Notes: generated by a model not told the origin, from the sequence alone. Counted from the stretch's first letter, positions 1-7,347 are shown. The stretch is DNA of 30,727 bases from Roseivivax sp. THAF197b (GCF_009363255.1 NZ_CP045322.1:1-30727); one strand, 5' to 3'. Made by a program: numbers and translations.

Positions 1-118
1 AAATTACTCCGTCTTCAAGCCCGCCGAGGTCCACACGCAGCAGGTGCATGCGATGCTGGATCAACTCGTTTCCTGGAGTTCGGCTCTCCTGCAGGTTCGT
101 GGAAAAGCCCATGCCTAA
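1..118 (+). CDS. NADPH-dependent FMN reductase, C-terminal part (gene continues from 30237-30727)
   Basis: Bases 2-118 read NYSVFKPAEVHTQQ...GKAHA and end in TAA at 116-118. Base 1 completes the Glu codon begun by the last two bases of the window (ga + a), so the join gives SLYTDFENYSVFKPA in one frame. The motif TDFEN(F/Y)SVFKPA followed by a helix containing LDQLVSWS is the usual C-terminus of small flavodoxin-fold NAD(P)H:FMN reductases. The assembled protein is 202 residues, normal for the family. Its stop overlaps the ATG of the next gene by 8 bases, which suggests translational coupling. Confidence 0.88.
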   Translation, partial: NYSVFKPAEVHTQQVHAMLDQLVSWSSALLQVRGKAHA

Positions 119-413
119 GGTTATGATCCGCTACAAGCTGCGACCCGGCGAGGTGCAGGAGAATATCGCTCTACTCCGCGCATTCTTCCAAGAGTTGGCA
201 ATCGAACGTCCGCCCGGCCTCATCTACGAGGCTTACCTGCTCGCGGACGGGTTGAGTTTCGTGCATCTCGTCGATAGCGCCACCGGTGCGCAACCCTTTG
301 GCCATCTTCCCGGCTATCGCAGGTACCGCGATACAGTCGCAGCGCGTTGCACCGAACCGCCCCAGATGATCGGCATGGACCCCGTCGGTGTATTCAACGC
401 CCTTGCCAATTGA
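111..413 (+). CDS. Small dimeric alpha/beta-barrel (ABM-like) protein
   Basis: This is a 100-residue protein, taken from the ATG at 111 (MPKVMIRYKLRPG). That start overlaps the end of the FMN reductase gene by 8 bases. The pattern is an N-terminal beta strand (VMIRYKLRPG), a helix (VQENIALLRAFFQELA), a strand pair (LIYEAYLLADG, LSFVHLVD), and a second helix with RYRD. This layout resembles the ferredoxin-like fold of antibiotic-biosynthesis-monooxygenase (ABM) and other dimeric alpha/beta-barrel proteins. No catalytic residue can be named. Overlap with a flavin reductase suggests a redox pair, for example a quinone- or flavin-linked oxygenase accessory, but this is inference. The LysR gene divergent from the reductase probably controls both. 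The two genes lie inside the RIT element as cargo. Confidence 0.62.
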   Translation: MPKVMIRYKLRPGEVQENIALLRAFFQELAIERPPGLIYEAYLLADGLSFVHLVDSATGAQPFGHLPGYRRYRDTVAARCTEPPQMIGMDPVGVFNALAN

Positions 414-538
414 CAGTGCGGCAACCTGCAACAATTCACCTTCTGAAGGGGATTCCGAAAAATTTCTCAATGTCGTGGCTGGCTCTTAGTTCGAATTCGC
501 TGCGCTCTGTGCGAACGACCGCTGTTTGTTGTTCTTGT
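414..538. other. Non-coding stretch between cargo and right RIT arm
   Basis: No convincing coding sequence on either strand. It links the stop of the ABM-like gene to the inner edge of the right RIT arm. A possible weak hairpin is all that can be seen. Confidence 0.5.
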
Positions 539-623
539 ATTATGCCGACATACGGCTCTGAACTTCCAATTGCGCAACGGCTTGCGAGGGCCGGCGCGGC
601 ATAATCCGAACCTCGGCATTATG
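539..623. repeat. RIT element right terminal inverted arm (85 bp)
   Basis: The reverse complement of this arm matches 25780-25864. The outermost 32 bp (592-623) are identical, the innermost 12 bp (attatgccgaca, 539-550) are identical, and the middle is about 63% identical, giving about 70/85 overall by hand alignment. Both arms are exactly 85 bp. Within each arm the core TTATGCCG/CGGCATAA recurs in both orientations, as expected of several recombinase-binding sites. Confidence 0.9.
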
Positions 624-627
624 AGTG

Positions 628-647
628 TTATGCCGATGTCGGCATAA
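628..647. repeat. 20-bp perfect palindrome outside the right RIT arm
   Basis: The sequence ttatgccga-tg-tcggcataa is a perfect palindrome built from the same core as the RIT arms. It lies in a 28-bp insert (624-651) between the arm and resumed ardC codons. The left end has no counterpart. It may be a recombination half-site or a leftover of an earlier integration. Confidence 0.75.
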
Positions 648-651
648 ATCG

Positions 652-933
652 CACTGGACAGGGGCGACAAAGCGGCTGGACCGCTTGGGCCGGTTCAATG
701 ACCGCAAGGCGTACGCGTTCGAGGAGCTGGTCGCGGAGATCGGAAATTGCATGCTCTGTGCGCAGATCGGGGTGGAGCCTGAATTCGATCAGAGCGCCGC
801 CTATGTCGAAGGGTGGCTTGAGGCGATGAAGGAAGACAGCCGCGCGATCTTCCGCGCCGCGTCCGAGGCGCAGAAGGCCGTGGATTACATCATGGAGCGC
901 ACCGTGCAGGCCGATCAGATGGCGGCGGAGTAA
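652..933 (+). pseudogene. ardC: ArdC antirestriction protein, C-terminal fragment
   Basis: From cac at 652 the frame reads HWTGATKRLDR, then GRFNDRKAYAFEELVAEIGN, and continues to QMAAE and a stop at 931-933. This is the part of an ArdC-type protein that follows the HELTH zinc motif, including the conserved (Y/F)AFEELVAE(I/M) segment that carries the third metal-ligand region of this zincin family. The N-terminal half is at 25177-25782, and the RIT element separates the two. Together they give about 295 residues, the normal length. No plausible start of its own is present, apart from an ATG at 625 made by the inserted DNA. A rho-independent terminator follows at 958-986. Confidence 0.88.
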
Positions 934-957
934 CAGCCCGCACCGCCACAATGATCG

Positions 958-986
958 AGGCCCCCGTCAGCAGGCGGGGGCCTTTT
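958..986 (+). terminator. Rho-independent terminator after ardC
   Basis: A 9-bp GC-rich stem, aggcccccg / cgggggcct, with an 8-nt loop is followed by TTTT. It begins 25 bp after the ardC stop, so it ends the ardC transcript. Confidence 0.85.
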
Positions 987-1332
987 GCGTTCTGGTGTGA
1001 TCCAGGTGGTGGGCGGTTTCAGGGTGACCTGTCGGCGGGCAACCTGAAGGCCACCCGCCGACAGGCCCGGCGCTTCGCGCGGACGGGCATGGAATGCCCG
1101 AAATCACCGGTTGGAGGCTATTGCGGACCTCCACTCATAAGCTGACCACTGTCCGGAGAGCGGACTAAGCGGACTCCAACGGCATCTTGCATGAAGGGCC
1201 GGTTCAACAGGCCATACACGGCAACGGGTGTCGGTTGTCCCGTTCGGTCTTTCTTGCTAGTTTAAACGGATGACCAGTGGCGGCCCGTTCCCCCTCCTGC
1301 CAAACTTCACACCGGATCTCGCGGAGCCGACT
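987..1332. other. Intergenic region between ardC terminator and HWE kinase
   Basis: No gene is seen. It holds a long hairpin (1028-1065) and a small one (gggcat-gga-atgccc, 1085-1099). The promoter for the downstream kinase should lie here, but no clear -35/-10 pair stands out. Confidence 0.5.
1028..1065. repeat. 12-bp perfect inverted repeat (hairpin)
   Basis: cctgtcggcggg (1028-1039) pairs perfectly with cccgccgacagg (1054-1065) across a 14-nt loop. There is no U-tract. It is unlikely to be an intrinsic terminator and could be a protein site or an mRNA structure. Confidence 0.7.
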
Positions 1333-2559
1333 ATGCGTCCGTCTGAAACTGTCGGCGACGCCGATCATGGCGAGCCGGAGCTTGGCGCGGCTCCGCGCGA
1401 TGAACTCGCCTACAGGCTGCGACAGCAGGAGTTGTTGTCCGAGTTCGGCCTGTTCGCCCTTCGCTGCCGTGACGAGACCGAGTTGCATCAACACGCGACG
1501 CGCGTTGCTGCCGATGGCATGAACGTCGAATTGGCAAAGTTTCTTGAGTACGACGCAAGGAATGACACCCTCCTGATCACGGCAGGCGTCGGCTGGCATC
1601 CGGGCACGATCGGCAGCCAGAGCCTGGGCGCTGATCTGGGTTCCCCGGCGGGCTATGCCTTCCAGACACGGCAGGCCGTGATCTCCAATCACCTTGAGAA
1701 CGAGACGCGGTTCCGCACTCCGCCCGTGCTCTCCGAGCACGGTGTGCGGCGGGCCATGAACGTGCCCGTCAAGGACGGCGGCGATCCGTTCGGTATTCTG
1801 GAGGTCGACGCGACCCACGCTGGCAAGTTCACCCAAGCGGACATCGCCTTCATGCAGGGGCTGGCGAATATCCTGTCGGTAGGCATAGAGCGGCGGCGTA
1901 CCGAGGCCGAGTTGGCGCAGACGCGAGAGCGCCTGACCATTCTTGCGGGCGAGTTGCGCCATCGCGTCAAGAACCTCTTCGCGGTCTCGGCCTCGCTGAT
2001 CTCGACGGCGCGGCGCGAGACAGAGCGACTGGGCCAGCCCGAAAAAGCGCTTGATTTGGCGCTCGGCCGTATTCAGGCGCTTGGCCGCGCAAACGAGGTT
2101 GGCATCGGACATGCGGACGAACGCAACATCGAAACCGTTTCGATGGTCGATCCAATCGAGCTGACAAAAGAAGTTCTGAGCCCTTATGGAGCGCGCGTCG
2201 TGGTCTCCGGCGAAACGTCTGAGTTGAACGCGAGCCACACGACGGCGCTCGCTCTTCTTCTGCACGAGCTGGCAACGAACGCCGTCAAATACGGCGCATT
2301 GCGCGAGGACGCGGACGAGGGTCGGATCGTGGTCGAGTGGTCCTCCGACATCGATGAGAGTGGCGCGGCTGGGTTCTCGTGGACGGAGACAGGCGGGCCG
2401 GTTCTTTCCGAGCCGCCGGCCGTCACCGATGACGGATTTGGGACGAGGATGGCCGATGCGCTGCTACGCTCCATCGGCGGGACGATCACGCGTGAGTGGC
2501 GGGTTGAAGGTCTGCACGTGCGGGTCAGTCTCGCGAGCGAGCAGGCCCACATCGGGTAG
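1333..2559 (+). CDS. GAF-domain HWE-family sensor histidine kinase
   Basis: 408 residues from the ATG at 1333, chosen because GGAG lies 6 nt upstream; the ATG at 1270 has no such site. A GAF-like sensor domain covers roughly residues 35-185 (GWHPGTIG, MNVPVKDG, FGILEVD). A short coiled linker (ERRRTEAELAQTRERL) leads to the phosphoacceptor helix with GELRHRVKNLFAVS (His about 210). The ATPase part has the N box LLLHELATNAVKYGAL (about 308-323), WTE in SWTETGGP (about 350-352) and a G box GFGTRMADALL. The H, W-x-E and N-box features define the HWE subfamily, common in alphaproteobacteria. No membrane segment is visible, so it is a soluble sensor. No response regulator is encoded nearby, so it is an orphan kinase and its partner is presumably chromosomal. 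Confidence 0.88.
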   Translation: MRPSETVGDADHGEPELGAAPRDELAYRLRQQELLSEFGLFALRCRDETELHQHATRVAADGMNVELAKFLEYDARNDTLLITAGVGWHPGTIGSQSLGADLGSPAGYAFQTRQAVISNHLENETRFRTPPVLSEHGVRRAMNVPVKDGGDPFGILEVDATHAGKFTQADIAFMQGLANILSVGIERRRTEAELAQTRERLTILAGELRHRVKNLFAVSASLISTARRETERLGQPEKALDLALGRIQALGRANEVGIGHADERNIETVSMVDPIELTKEVLSPYGARVVVSGETSELNASHTTALALLLHELATNAVKYGALREDADEGRIVVEWSSDIDESGAAGFSWTETGGPVLSEPPAVTDDGFGTRMADALLRSIGGTITREWRVEGLHVRVSLASEQAHIG

Positions 2560-3097
2560 GCGCAACTGCGGCGACCAAAGATGGGCTGCGGTTCATTCTG
2601 CCCCTGAGGGTCGGCGACCGGCGCTTGATGGAACCTCATGTGCAAGGTTTCTACAGAAAAAGCCGGACTCTCCTGTTCGGTGATCGGCGGGTCAGTGAAG
2701 AAATCAAAAGCATTAAAGTGCCGAGCCCGGCCTGTATGGCGGACGGATATTTGGTTTACGCCAGTCCCAGTGAGGTGCGCCGAGGTGGCACATTGCTATG
2801 GACCACCAAGTCCGGTCCATCAGGGCGCCTCCTGCACCTCGGAACAGGACAGAGACCGGGCTAGAATTGCCTGAAAGGCCCAAAGCGGTCATTCGTGCGT
2901 TTTGCAGCATCGAACACCTTTGGGCTCATTTGAGACCTTCGCCGCGCTCTGGACGAGCGGCAGCTTTCGATCTGGAGGGGCGCAAACGGCCGTTTTTGTC
3001 CCCCTGCCCTGCCCCACGGTAGATCAAGCTGTTGATAAGGACAAAAACCCCCGTCAAAACCTTTGGGGTTTTGGGACGTTTGTGTCACATTTGATGT
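2560..3097. other. Gene-free region upstream of resolvase
   Basis: Only short open frames with no family resemblance occur here. It contains one copy of a degenerate dispersed repeat (2876-2920) and, just before the resolvase, a small inverted repeat (aaaacc/ggtttt around 3056-3075) that could be part of a resolution site. Confidence 0.45.
2876..2920 (-). repeat. Degenerate dispersed repeat, copy 1
   Basis: On the minus strand it reads gttcgatgctgcaaaacgc, then acgaatgaccgctttggg. It is recognisably related to plus-strand stretches at about 5077-5131 and 6327-6382 (gatgctgc...cgaa-gt-c-ct-tg). Function unknown. Confidence 0.5.
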
Positions 3098-3637
3098 ATG
3101 ATCATCGGATATGCCCGCGTCAGCACAGACGACCAGAAGCTCGAAGCTCAGACCGACGCCCTTGAGGGTGCTGGAGCCGAGCGGGTGTTCGCGGACAAGA
3201 TCACCGGTTCGGCCAGGTCGCGGCCCCAGCTCGACCAGATGATCGATCAGCTTCGCCAAGGCGATGTCGTGGTCGTCACCAAGTATGATCGGTTGGCCCG
3301 ATCACTTCGTGATCTTCTCGACATTGTGGAGACGATCCGGGAGCGCGGCGCAGGCTTCCGATCCCTGGCCGAGGACATCGATACGACGACACCGGCAGGC
3401 CGTCTTGTCTTCCATGTCTTCGCTTCGATCGCACAGTTCGAGCGCGAGCGGATATCAGAACGCACCAGGGAAGGCCTACAGGCCGCGCGCAAGCGTGGGC
3501 GGATCGGAGGTCGTCCCCCTGCCCTATCGGCAGCGCAGCGCGAAGAGGTGCGGCGGATGCGGGACGTTGAACACCGACCCTTGGCCGAGATTGCCCGCTT
3601 ATTCAAGGTCAGCACGAAGACCGTGCGGAGGGCTTAG
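3098..3637 (+). CDS. Serine recombinase (resolvase/invertase family)
   Basis: 179 residues. It starts with MIIGYARVSTDDQ, where the Ser of ARVS (residue 9) is the expected nucleophile. The catalytic-domain motifs KYDRLARSLRDLL and DIDTTTPAGRLVFHVFASIAQFERERISERT follow, then a C-terminal helix-turn-helix (LAEIARLFKVSTKTVRRA). It is about the length of Tn3-type resolvases. It is distinct from the Tn3 resolvase at 10571. No transposase accompanies it. It could serve plasmid dimer resolution, or be left over from another transposon. It converges on the TIR gene with only 6 bp between the stops. Confidence 0.9.
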   Translation: MIIGYARVSTDDQKLEAQTDALEGAGAERVFADKITGSARSRPQLDQMIDQLRQGDVVVVTKYDRLARSLRDLLDIVETIRERGAGFRSLAEDIDTTTPAGRLVFHVFASIAQFERERISERTREGLQAARKRGRIGGRPPALSAAQREEVRRMRDVEHRPLAEIARLFKVSTKTVRRA

Positions 3638-3643
3638 CGCCTT

Positions 3644-4219
3644 CTATCGTGCTTCCTTGAGGATCGTTGCCATACTTCTGTAACTGGTTTCTGGATCATA
3701 GCTCCAAACGTCTCTCTGATCTATTCGGGCTTTGTCCACGTCGTCTATATCAATAATTGGATAAAGCTTTAGATACTCCTGCCCTTGGAAAGAGGTTTCC
3801 CCTGGCGCGAGCAGTGGGAAAACGAAGACTCTAGGATTCGGATAGGTATAACCGTCGAAATATCCTAGCTCCCAGGGGCACCACTTGGAGAGGCTAGCAT
3901 TACTCGTATGCAGATAAAACATTAGCTGACAGCTGCGCATTCGTGTTCTAAGCTTTTCAGCCGTCTGTCGATTGACTTTGTTGCGATCTAGCTGTGGGTC
4001 GTCCACCCAATCGACGTAAACTGTGTATCCCTTTAATTCGAGAATACGTTTCGCGCCCAAGACAAGGCTTGAATCCATTTTTGAGTGCGAAAGAAACACG
4101 TCATACGACAATCGGGAGAAAAGTGCTGACTCTCGAAGGATGCTTTCAACTCCAAGACCCTTCTGGATACGTTCATCGACGGCTGCTGATCTTGCTTGGG
4201 CAGTAGTAACTAATCCCAT
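3644..4219 (-). CDS. TIR-domain protein (second TIR of putative defence operon)
   Basis: 191 residues. A TIR domain starts at about residue 39 with YDVFLSHSKMDSSLVLGAKR, followed by GYTVYVDWVDDPQLDR. Next come a central strand with CQLMFYLHTSNASLSK and the WCPWELGYFDG segment, in which Glu117 fits the conserved NAD-hydrolase glutamate of bacterial TIR domains. An N-terminal helix of about 38 residues precedes it. No membrane segment or second domain is visible. The ATG lies 2 bp after the stop of the upstream TIR-like gene, so the two are co-transcribed. The region is visibly richer in A+T than the backbone, consistent with horizontal acquisition. Bacterial TIR proteins often make or consume NAD-derived signals in anti-phage defence; that role here is inferred. 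Confidence 0.85.
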   Translation of the reverse strand: MGLVTTAQARSAAVDERIQKGLGVESILRESALFSRLSYDVFLSHSKMDSSLVLGAKRILELKGYTVYVDWVDDPQLDRNKVNRQTAEKLRTRMRSCQLMFYLHTSNASLSKWCPWELGYFDGYTYPNPRVFVFPLLAPGETSFQGQEYLKLYPIIDIDDVDKARIDQRDVWSYDPETSYRSMATILKEAR

Positions 4220-4221
4220 AC

Positions 4222-4860
4222 TTATCTACCCACGTCGGCTGCTGCTTGTCGCGCCCAAGACGAAAAGTTTTCACGACCGTTTTGTGAGCGATAGCAATAC
4301 ACTCCTGCATATCTAGACAGCCGTATAACATTAGTATTGTGTGGTTTTAACCAGGTCGGGGGAAGGTCTACAGCTTGGGTATAGTCTGCATACTGCACCC
4401 ACTGACCGTTACTGTGTTCGGCAAGCTTCACTACACCATTTGACAAGTAGACCCCTATGTACTCCAACGGATTAGGCCCCTGCTGTGAAGCATAACCGTT
4501 GCGATCTGCCATGAGGTGAATTCGGACGCCTAGTAAGCCATTCCCTTTGATGACCGACCTTGCCATCTCATAGCGCACCCATCGCCGTTCGTATGTCCGA
4601 GAGCCTATCAGGACGCATGTGACGGACGTATTCTGCATTCCATCACGGATAAGATTCTTGAGAGAATCTGGGCCCGTCAGCTTTGATCGCTCCCAGATGC
4701 TCGCGTCATAAAAGCCTTCTGCCTCGCGGCTGCTTTCATGGTTATATCGCCATGATTGGCGAACCTGGTTCACGCGCCAAATATCGTTTTGATAGTGGAA
4801 GGAGAAAAAGACCCTACGCTTTGCAACCGGACGTGACGTCGCTCCAAAAACACCAGCCAT
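4222..4860 (-). CDS. DUF1863/ThsB-type TIR-like protein
   Basis: 212 residues from the ATG at 4860 (MAGVFGATSRP), chosen because GGAGG sits 5 nt upstream. After a short basic tail, RRVFFSFHYQNDIWRVNQ and then RQSWRYNHESSREAEGFYD match the start of the MTH538/DUF1863 TIR-like fold used by Thoeris ThsB. The stretches LKNLIRDGMQNTSVTCVLIG and RTYERRWVRYEMARSV follow, with Glu98 at the usual acidic position. The C-terminal third (about 115-212) is not recognised. Its first 47 bases overlap the end of the upstream membrane-protein gene in another frame, so the three genes form one operon. No ThsA (SIR2 or Macro) effector is present, so this is not a standard Thoeris locus. Confidence 0.82.
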   Translation of the reverse strand: MAGVFGATSRPVAKRRVFFSFHYQNDIWRVNQVRQSWRYNHESSREAEGFYDASIWERSKLTGPDSLKNLIRDGMQNTSVTCVLIGSRTYERRWVRYEMARSVIKGNGLLGVRIHLMADRNGYASQQGPNPLEYIGVYLSNGVVKLAEHSNGQWVQYADYTQAVDLPPTWLKPHNTNVIRLSRYAGVYCYRSQNGRENFSSWARQAAADVGR

Positions 4861-5003
4861 CTGAACCTCCACAAATGATTAGAAACCCTATAATCCCAAA
4901 CGATACGAAAATCGCGACATAGAACCAAGCAACAGACCATGTGAATGCCAACCTCAAAACCGATGAAATATCGGACATGAAAGGAGCAGCATTTAAGCTA
5001 TAT
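4814..5003 (-). pseudogene. Small membrane protein of TIR operon, C-terminal fragment (split by Tn3)
   Basis: This is the distal part of the gene whose beginning is at 11216-11513. When the Tn3 element and one TATAT copy are removed, the frame runs LGEKVDPY|SLNAAPFMSD straight through to the TAG at 4814-4816. The fragment supplies the last 60-odd residues, including a hydrophobic segment (WFYVAIFVSFGIIGFLII). Its end overlaps the start of the TIR-like gene by 47 bases. Confidence 0.88.
4999..5003. repeat. Left target-site duplication of Tn3 element (TATAT)
   Basis: tatat directly outside the left Tn3 inverted repeat matches 11216-11220 outside the right one. Five base pairs is the duplication size of Tn3-family elements. 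Confidence 0.85.
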
Positions 5004-5042
5004 CGGGTCGTTTGCGGGAGAGTGTGAAATCCTACGCTAAGC
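5004..5042 (+). repeat. Tn3 left inverted repeat
   Basis: Starts (c)gggtcgtttgcgggag and ends cctacgctaagc. The outermost base is C, where the right repeat implies G. It is otherwise matched at about 36 of 38 positions by 11177-11214 on the other strand. Confidence 0.9.
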
Positions 5043-5076
5043 CGACAGCGGTCGTTCGGGCAGCGCGCGGCGAACG

Positions 5077-5131
5077 GCTGGAAGGAGCCTATTCCACCTG
5101 ATGCTGCACTGCGCACGAACGTCTGCTATGA
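5077..5131 (+). repeat. Degenerate dispersed repeat, copy 2
   Basis: The pattern ggctggaaggagcc...ctgatgctgcactgcg, then cacgaacgtctgct, parallels 6327-6382 and the reverse of 2876-2920. This copy lies inside the Tn3 passenger segment. Confidence 0.5.
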
Positions 5132-5395
5132 CGTCGAGTAACGGAGAATAAGCCGTCTGGTCCTTCTCCACGGAGTTGCAGCCGTAGCGGAGGGCCGCGC
5201 GGTATCCCGTTTTAAGAGGCATAGGCGGTCGTTACGGTTTTGTCTCAGCGTTCGTTGGTGCGCAAATTTCCAAAACCGCTTGATAACTTAGCTCTTGTCA
5301 CTGAGCGTTTCCTTTGCAGAAGATACAAACGGGGGAACCTTCATGGCATCAGAAAATCAAGGCGTACTCTGCCAACTCGCTTCGAGACTGTTTTA

Positions 5396-6007
5396 GTGAG
5401 CAGCTACTTGGAACACTATAAGTCGGCTGTAAGGAACTCAGCGCCCGCGCCTCATGACGAGACCGAAGGTTACGCGTGGTTTTCTGCCTGGTTCATGCCC
5501 GTCGCATTTGGCGTGGCCGTCGCGCTTTGCTATATTATAGCTTGGGCAAACCTTGACGGAACGCTGATCAATGCCGCACGCTTGTCAGAAGTTTTTCCCC
5601 AGGCTGATGGTCGAATAGCCTTTTTCGATGGGCAGGACAAAGCCTCGCAAGGGGCCTATACGGCAACTCTTGCTGCTAGTCTGGTGATCTTTCCGGCTTT
5701 TCTGTTGATGAACGGCATTGGCTACTGGAGAACGGTCGTGGCGCCGGGCCGCTGTCGGAGGGTCAGTCATCTGACGATCATATCCGTGCTTGCGCAGGTC
5801 ACGGTCTTTGCGGTCCTGTTCCTGATCGCGTTCGTCCACGTTCCAGAAGCTCAGCCGCCCGGACGGCGCGGCAACTCTGCAATCATTTTCTGGCCGGTGT
5901 TTCCGGCGGTTGGTGGAGCTCTTCTGGTGCTCTGCGCCAATGTAATCTTTTGCGCCCTCGTGGGGGGGCTGAAATTTTTGTTCGGTCTCAGAGGCAATAA
6001 TGACTGA
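5396..6007 (+). CDS. Tn3 passenger: unrecognised multi-pass membrane protein
   Basis: The frame is open from 5240 (TTG), but the likely start is the GTG at 5396 (VSSYLEHYKSAVRNS), giving 203 residues; residues upstream of it look random. About four hydrophobic segments are visible: FSAWFMPVAFGVAVALCYII, TATLAASLVIFPAFLLMNGI, LTIISVLAQVTVFAVLFLIA and FPAVGGALLVLCANVIFCAL. The last is followed by a basic tail (FLFGLRGNND). No family is recognised. A 17-codon frame (ATG 5343, stop 5393-5395) with a GGGGGAA upstream ends directly before the GTG and could couple translation. As a transposon passenger it might confer an adaptive trait, but none can be named. Confidence 0.55.
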   Translation: MSSYLEHYKSAVRNSAPAPHDETEGYAWFSAWFMPVAFGVAVALCYIIAWANLDGTLINAARLSEVFPQADGRIAFFDGQDKASQGAYTATLAASLVIFPAFLLMNGIGYWRTVVAPGRCRRVSHLTIISVLAQVTVFAVLFLIAFVHVPEAQPPGRRGNSAIIFWPVFPAVGGALLVLCANVIFCALVGGLKFLFGLRGNND

Positions 6008-6387
6008 GACGAAAATCGTTACTGACATCCAGTCTGACACGGATATCCAAAATCAAAGACATCGGGTCCCCAAGCTTTGATAAGACTGGGTTTCTGATCC
6101 ACAACACGCGGTTTCTCTCAGAAGCGGGCCTCTACGCGTTCGGCATTGAAGGCGGGTTTGTCCCGCTGAGCCGACCATCACCCACGAAAAATGCTGCGCG
6201 ATGGACGAATGCCCGGTTTGGTGAAGCTGCACCGTGGCGTTCGCTCATTGCCAAATGGCAGCTCTGGGCCGGGAGCGAGGCCGCGTGATGGGTGACTAAG
6301 CGGTTTGCGCCGCCGCGCGGCCAAGGTCCGGAAGGAGCCCAATTTGACCGATGCTGCGTAGCGTATGAATGTCCACTTTGAACAATC
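6008..6387. other. Gene-free stretch inside Tn3 passenger region
   Basis: No supported coding sequence. It contains a copy of the dispersed degenerate repeat at its right end. The two passenger genes converge on this interval. Confidence 0.5.
6327..6382 (+). repeat. Degenerate dispersed repeat, copy 3
   Basis: The pattern gtccggaaggagccc...ccgatgctgcgtagcg, then tatgaatgtccac, parallels 5077-5131. It is the third relative on the plasmid. Confidence 0.5.
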
Positions 6388-7347
6388 TCAAGGGCAATCT
6401 AGATCAATATCTTTCGGAAATTCTAAGGGCATACCTATGATAGCTTGATATTCTTTGAACCGAGCAACGAGTTCAGATTGTGCTTCTGCATACTGGCTTG
6501 GGTTTGTCGGCTGAAACCTGTCTCTGTCGCTAATCATGTCAATTTCTTCCCAGTCTGAGAATCCACGTTGGTACCAAGTCCCAACTGGTAGAAAGGGGGC
6601 GACCCTAATCCACACTTCCGCGTCCAAATCATATTCGAAAACGACATTGCGTATTTCTTCATCCATTCCGCAGGGCGGAAGAGCAAAGCGAATACGAGGC
6701 TTTGTGTTGTCAGGAAGATAACTCTGTCGAATGACCAGATTATGGCCACCCAAATTGCGTTTTGGGACCGCTGCAAGTCTTTCGCGAATTGTGGCTTGTG
6801 AAGAAAGAGGGCTGTCACTTGTTTCGAGAGCGACCCTTTCAAAGATACCTTTGTAGAAAGAGTAGGGTGAATTGAATGAACACAGACTGAACTGTTGCCA
6901 GTACATATATGCGCCTACATGGCGTTCAATCAGAGATTCATACCTTGGCGGATCGCTCAACAGGATCTCCTTGATAGGCTCCATTGTCTCTTGAAGGTCA
7001 ACTGGGCTTATAAATTGCGCGACAACGGCAGCTCTCATCTGAGGTGTGAAGGCTTTTCCTAACTCTCGATCAAGGAAAGTTAGCGTGAAAAGCATATCGT
7101 CATACCGGGACTGCGCAAATGGCGCACGCCATGCTCTGCCGTTGAGCGCATCCTCGATTTGGGTGCGCAGAATATCCGCTAACGTGTCGGATAGATTGCC
7201 TAGAATCTCATCCTCCTTTGCAGATCTGACTACTATTCCGTCGGTACTATAGTTGGCGATGCAAGTATGTTGGGCCTGAACCGATTGTGGCGTTGTCAGT
7301 GCGATGATTGCGATAGCAGTCAGTCCCAAAACATTCGCAAAGTTCAT
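6388..7347 (-). CDS. Tn3 passenger: exported protein of unknown function
   Basis: 319 residues from the ATG at 7347 (MNFANVLGLTAIAIIALTTP), preceded by a weak GGAAA site. The start fits because a typical Sec signal peptide follows, with probable cleavage after SVQA before QHTCIANY. The mature part has four or five scattered cysteines (HTCIA, SLCSF, PPCGMD, DLDCP), which could form disulfides. No domain is recognised. It contains helical regions early (ILGNLSDTLADILRTQIEDA) and a beta-rich C-terminal part (EVWIRVAPFLPVGTWYQRG). It should be periplasmic or secreted. The segment is AT-richer than the transposase, which suggests a separate origin. It converges with the membrane-protein gene. Confidence 0.7.
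   Translation of the reverse strand: MNFANVLGLTAIAIIALTTPQSVQAQHTCIANYSTDGIVVRSAKEDEILGNLSDTLADILRTQIEDALNGRAWRAPFAQSRYDDMLFTLTFLDRELGKAFTPQMRAAVVAQFISPVDLQETMEPIKEILLSDPPRYESLIERHVGAYMYWQQFSLCSFNSPYSFYKGIFERVALETSDSPLSSQATIRERLAAVPKRNLGGHNLVIRQSYLPDNTKPRIRFALPPCGMDEEIRNVVFEYDLDAEVWIRVAPFLPVGTWYQRGFSDWEEIDMISDRDRFQPTNPSQYAEAQSELVARFKEYQAIIGMPLEFPKDIDLDCP

Larger units (their letters stand above)
1..623. mobile_element. RIT element, second part (continues from 25780-30727)
   Basis: The remainder of the element across the circular join: end of the FMN reductase, ABM-like gene, spacer, and right arm ending at 623. Confidence 0.86.

Noticed and set aside
1204..2265. 353-codon minus-strand open frame
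   Set aside because: Antisense shadow of the HWE kinase. It has no ribosome site and no family features.
3644..4860. Standard Thoeris system
   Set aside because: ThsB-like protein is present, but no ThsA of SIR2 or Macro type is encoded anywhere on the circle.
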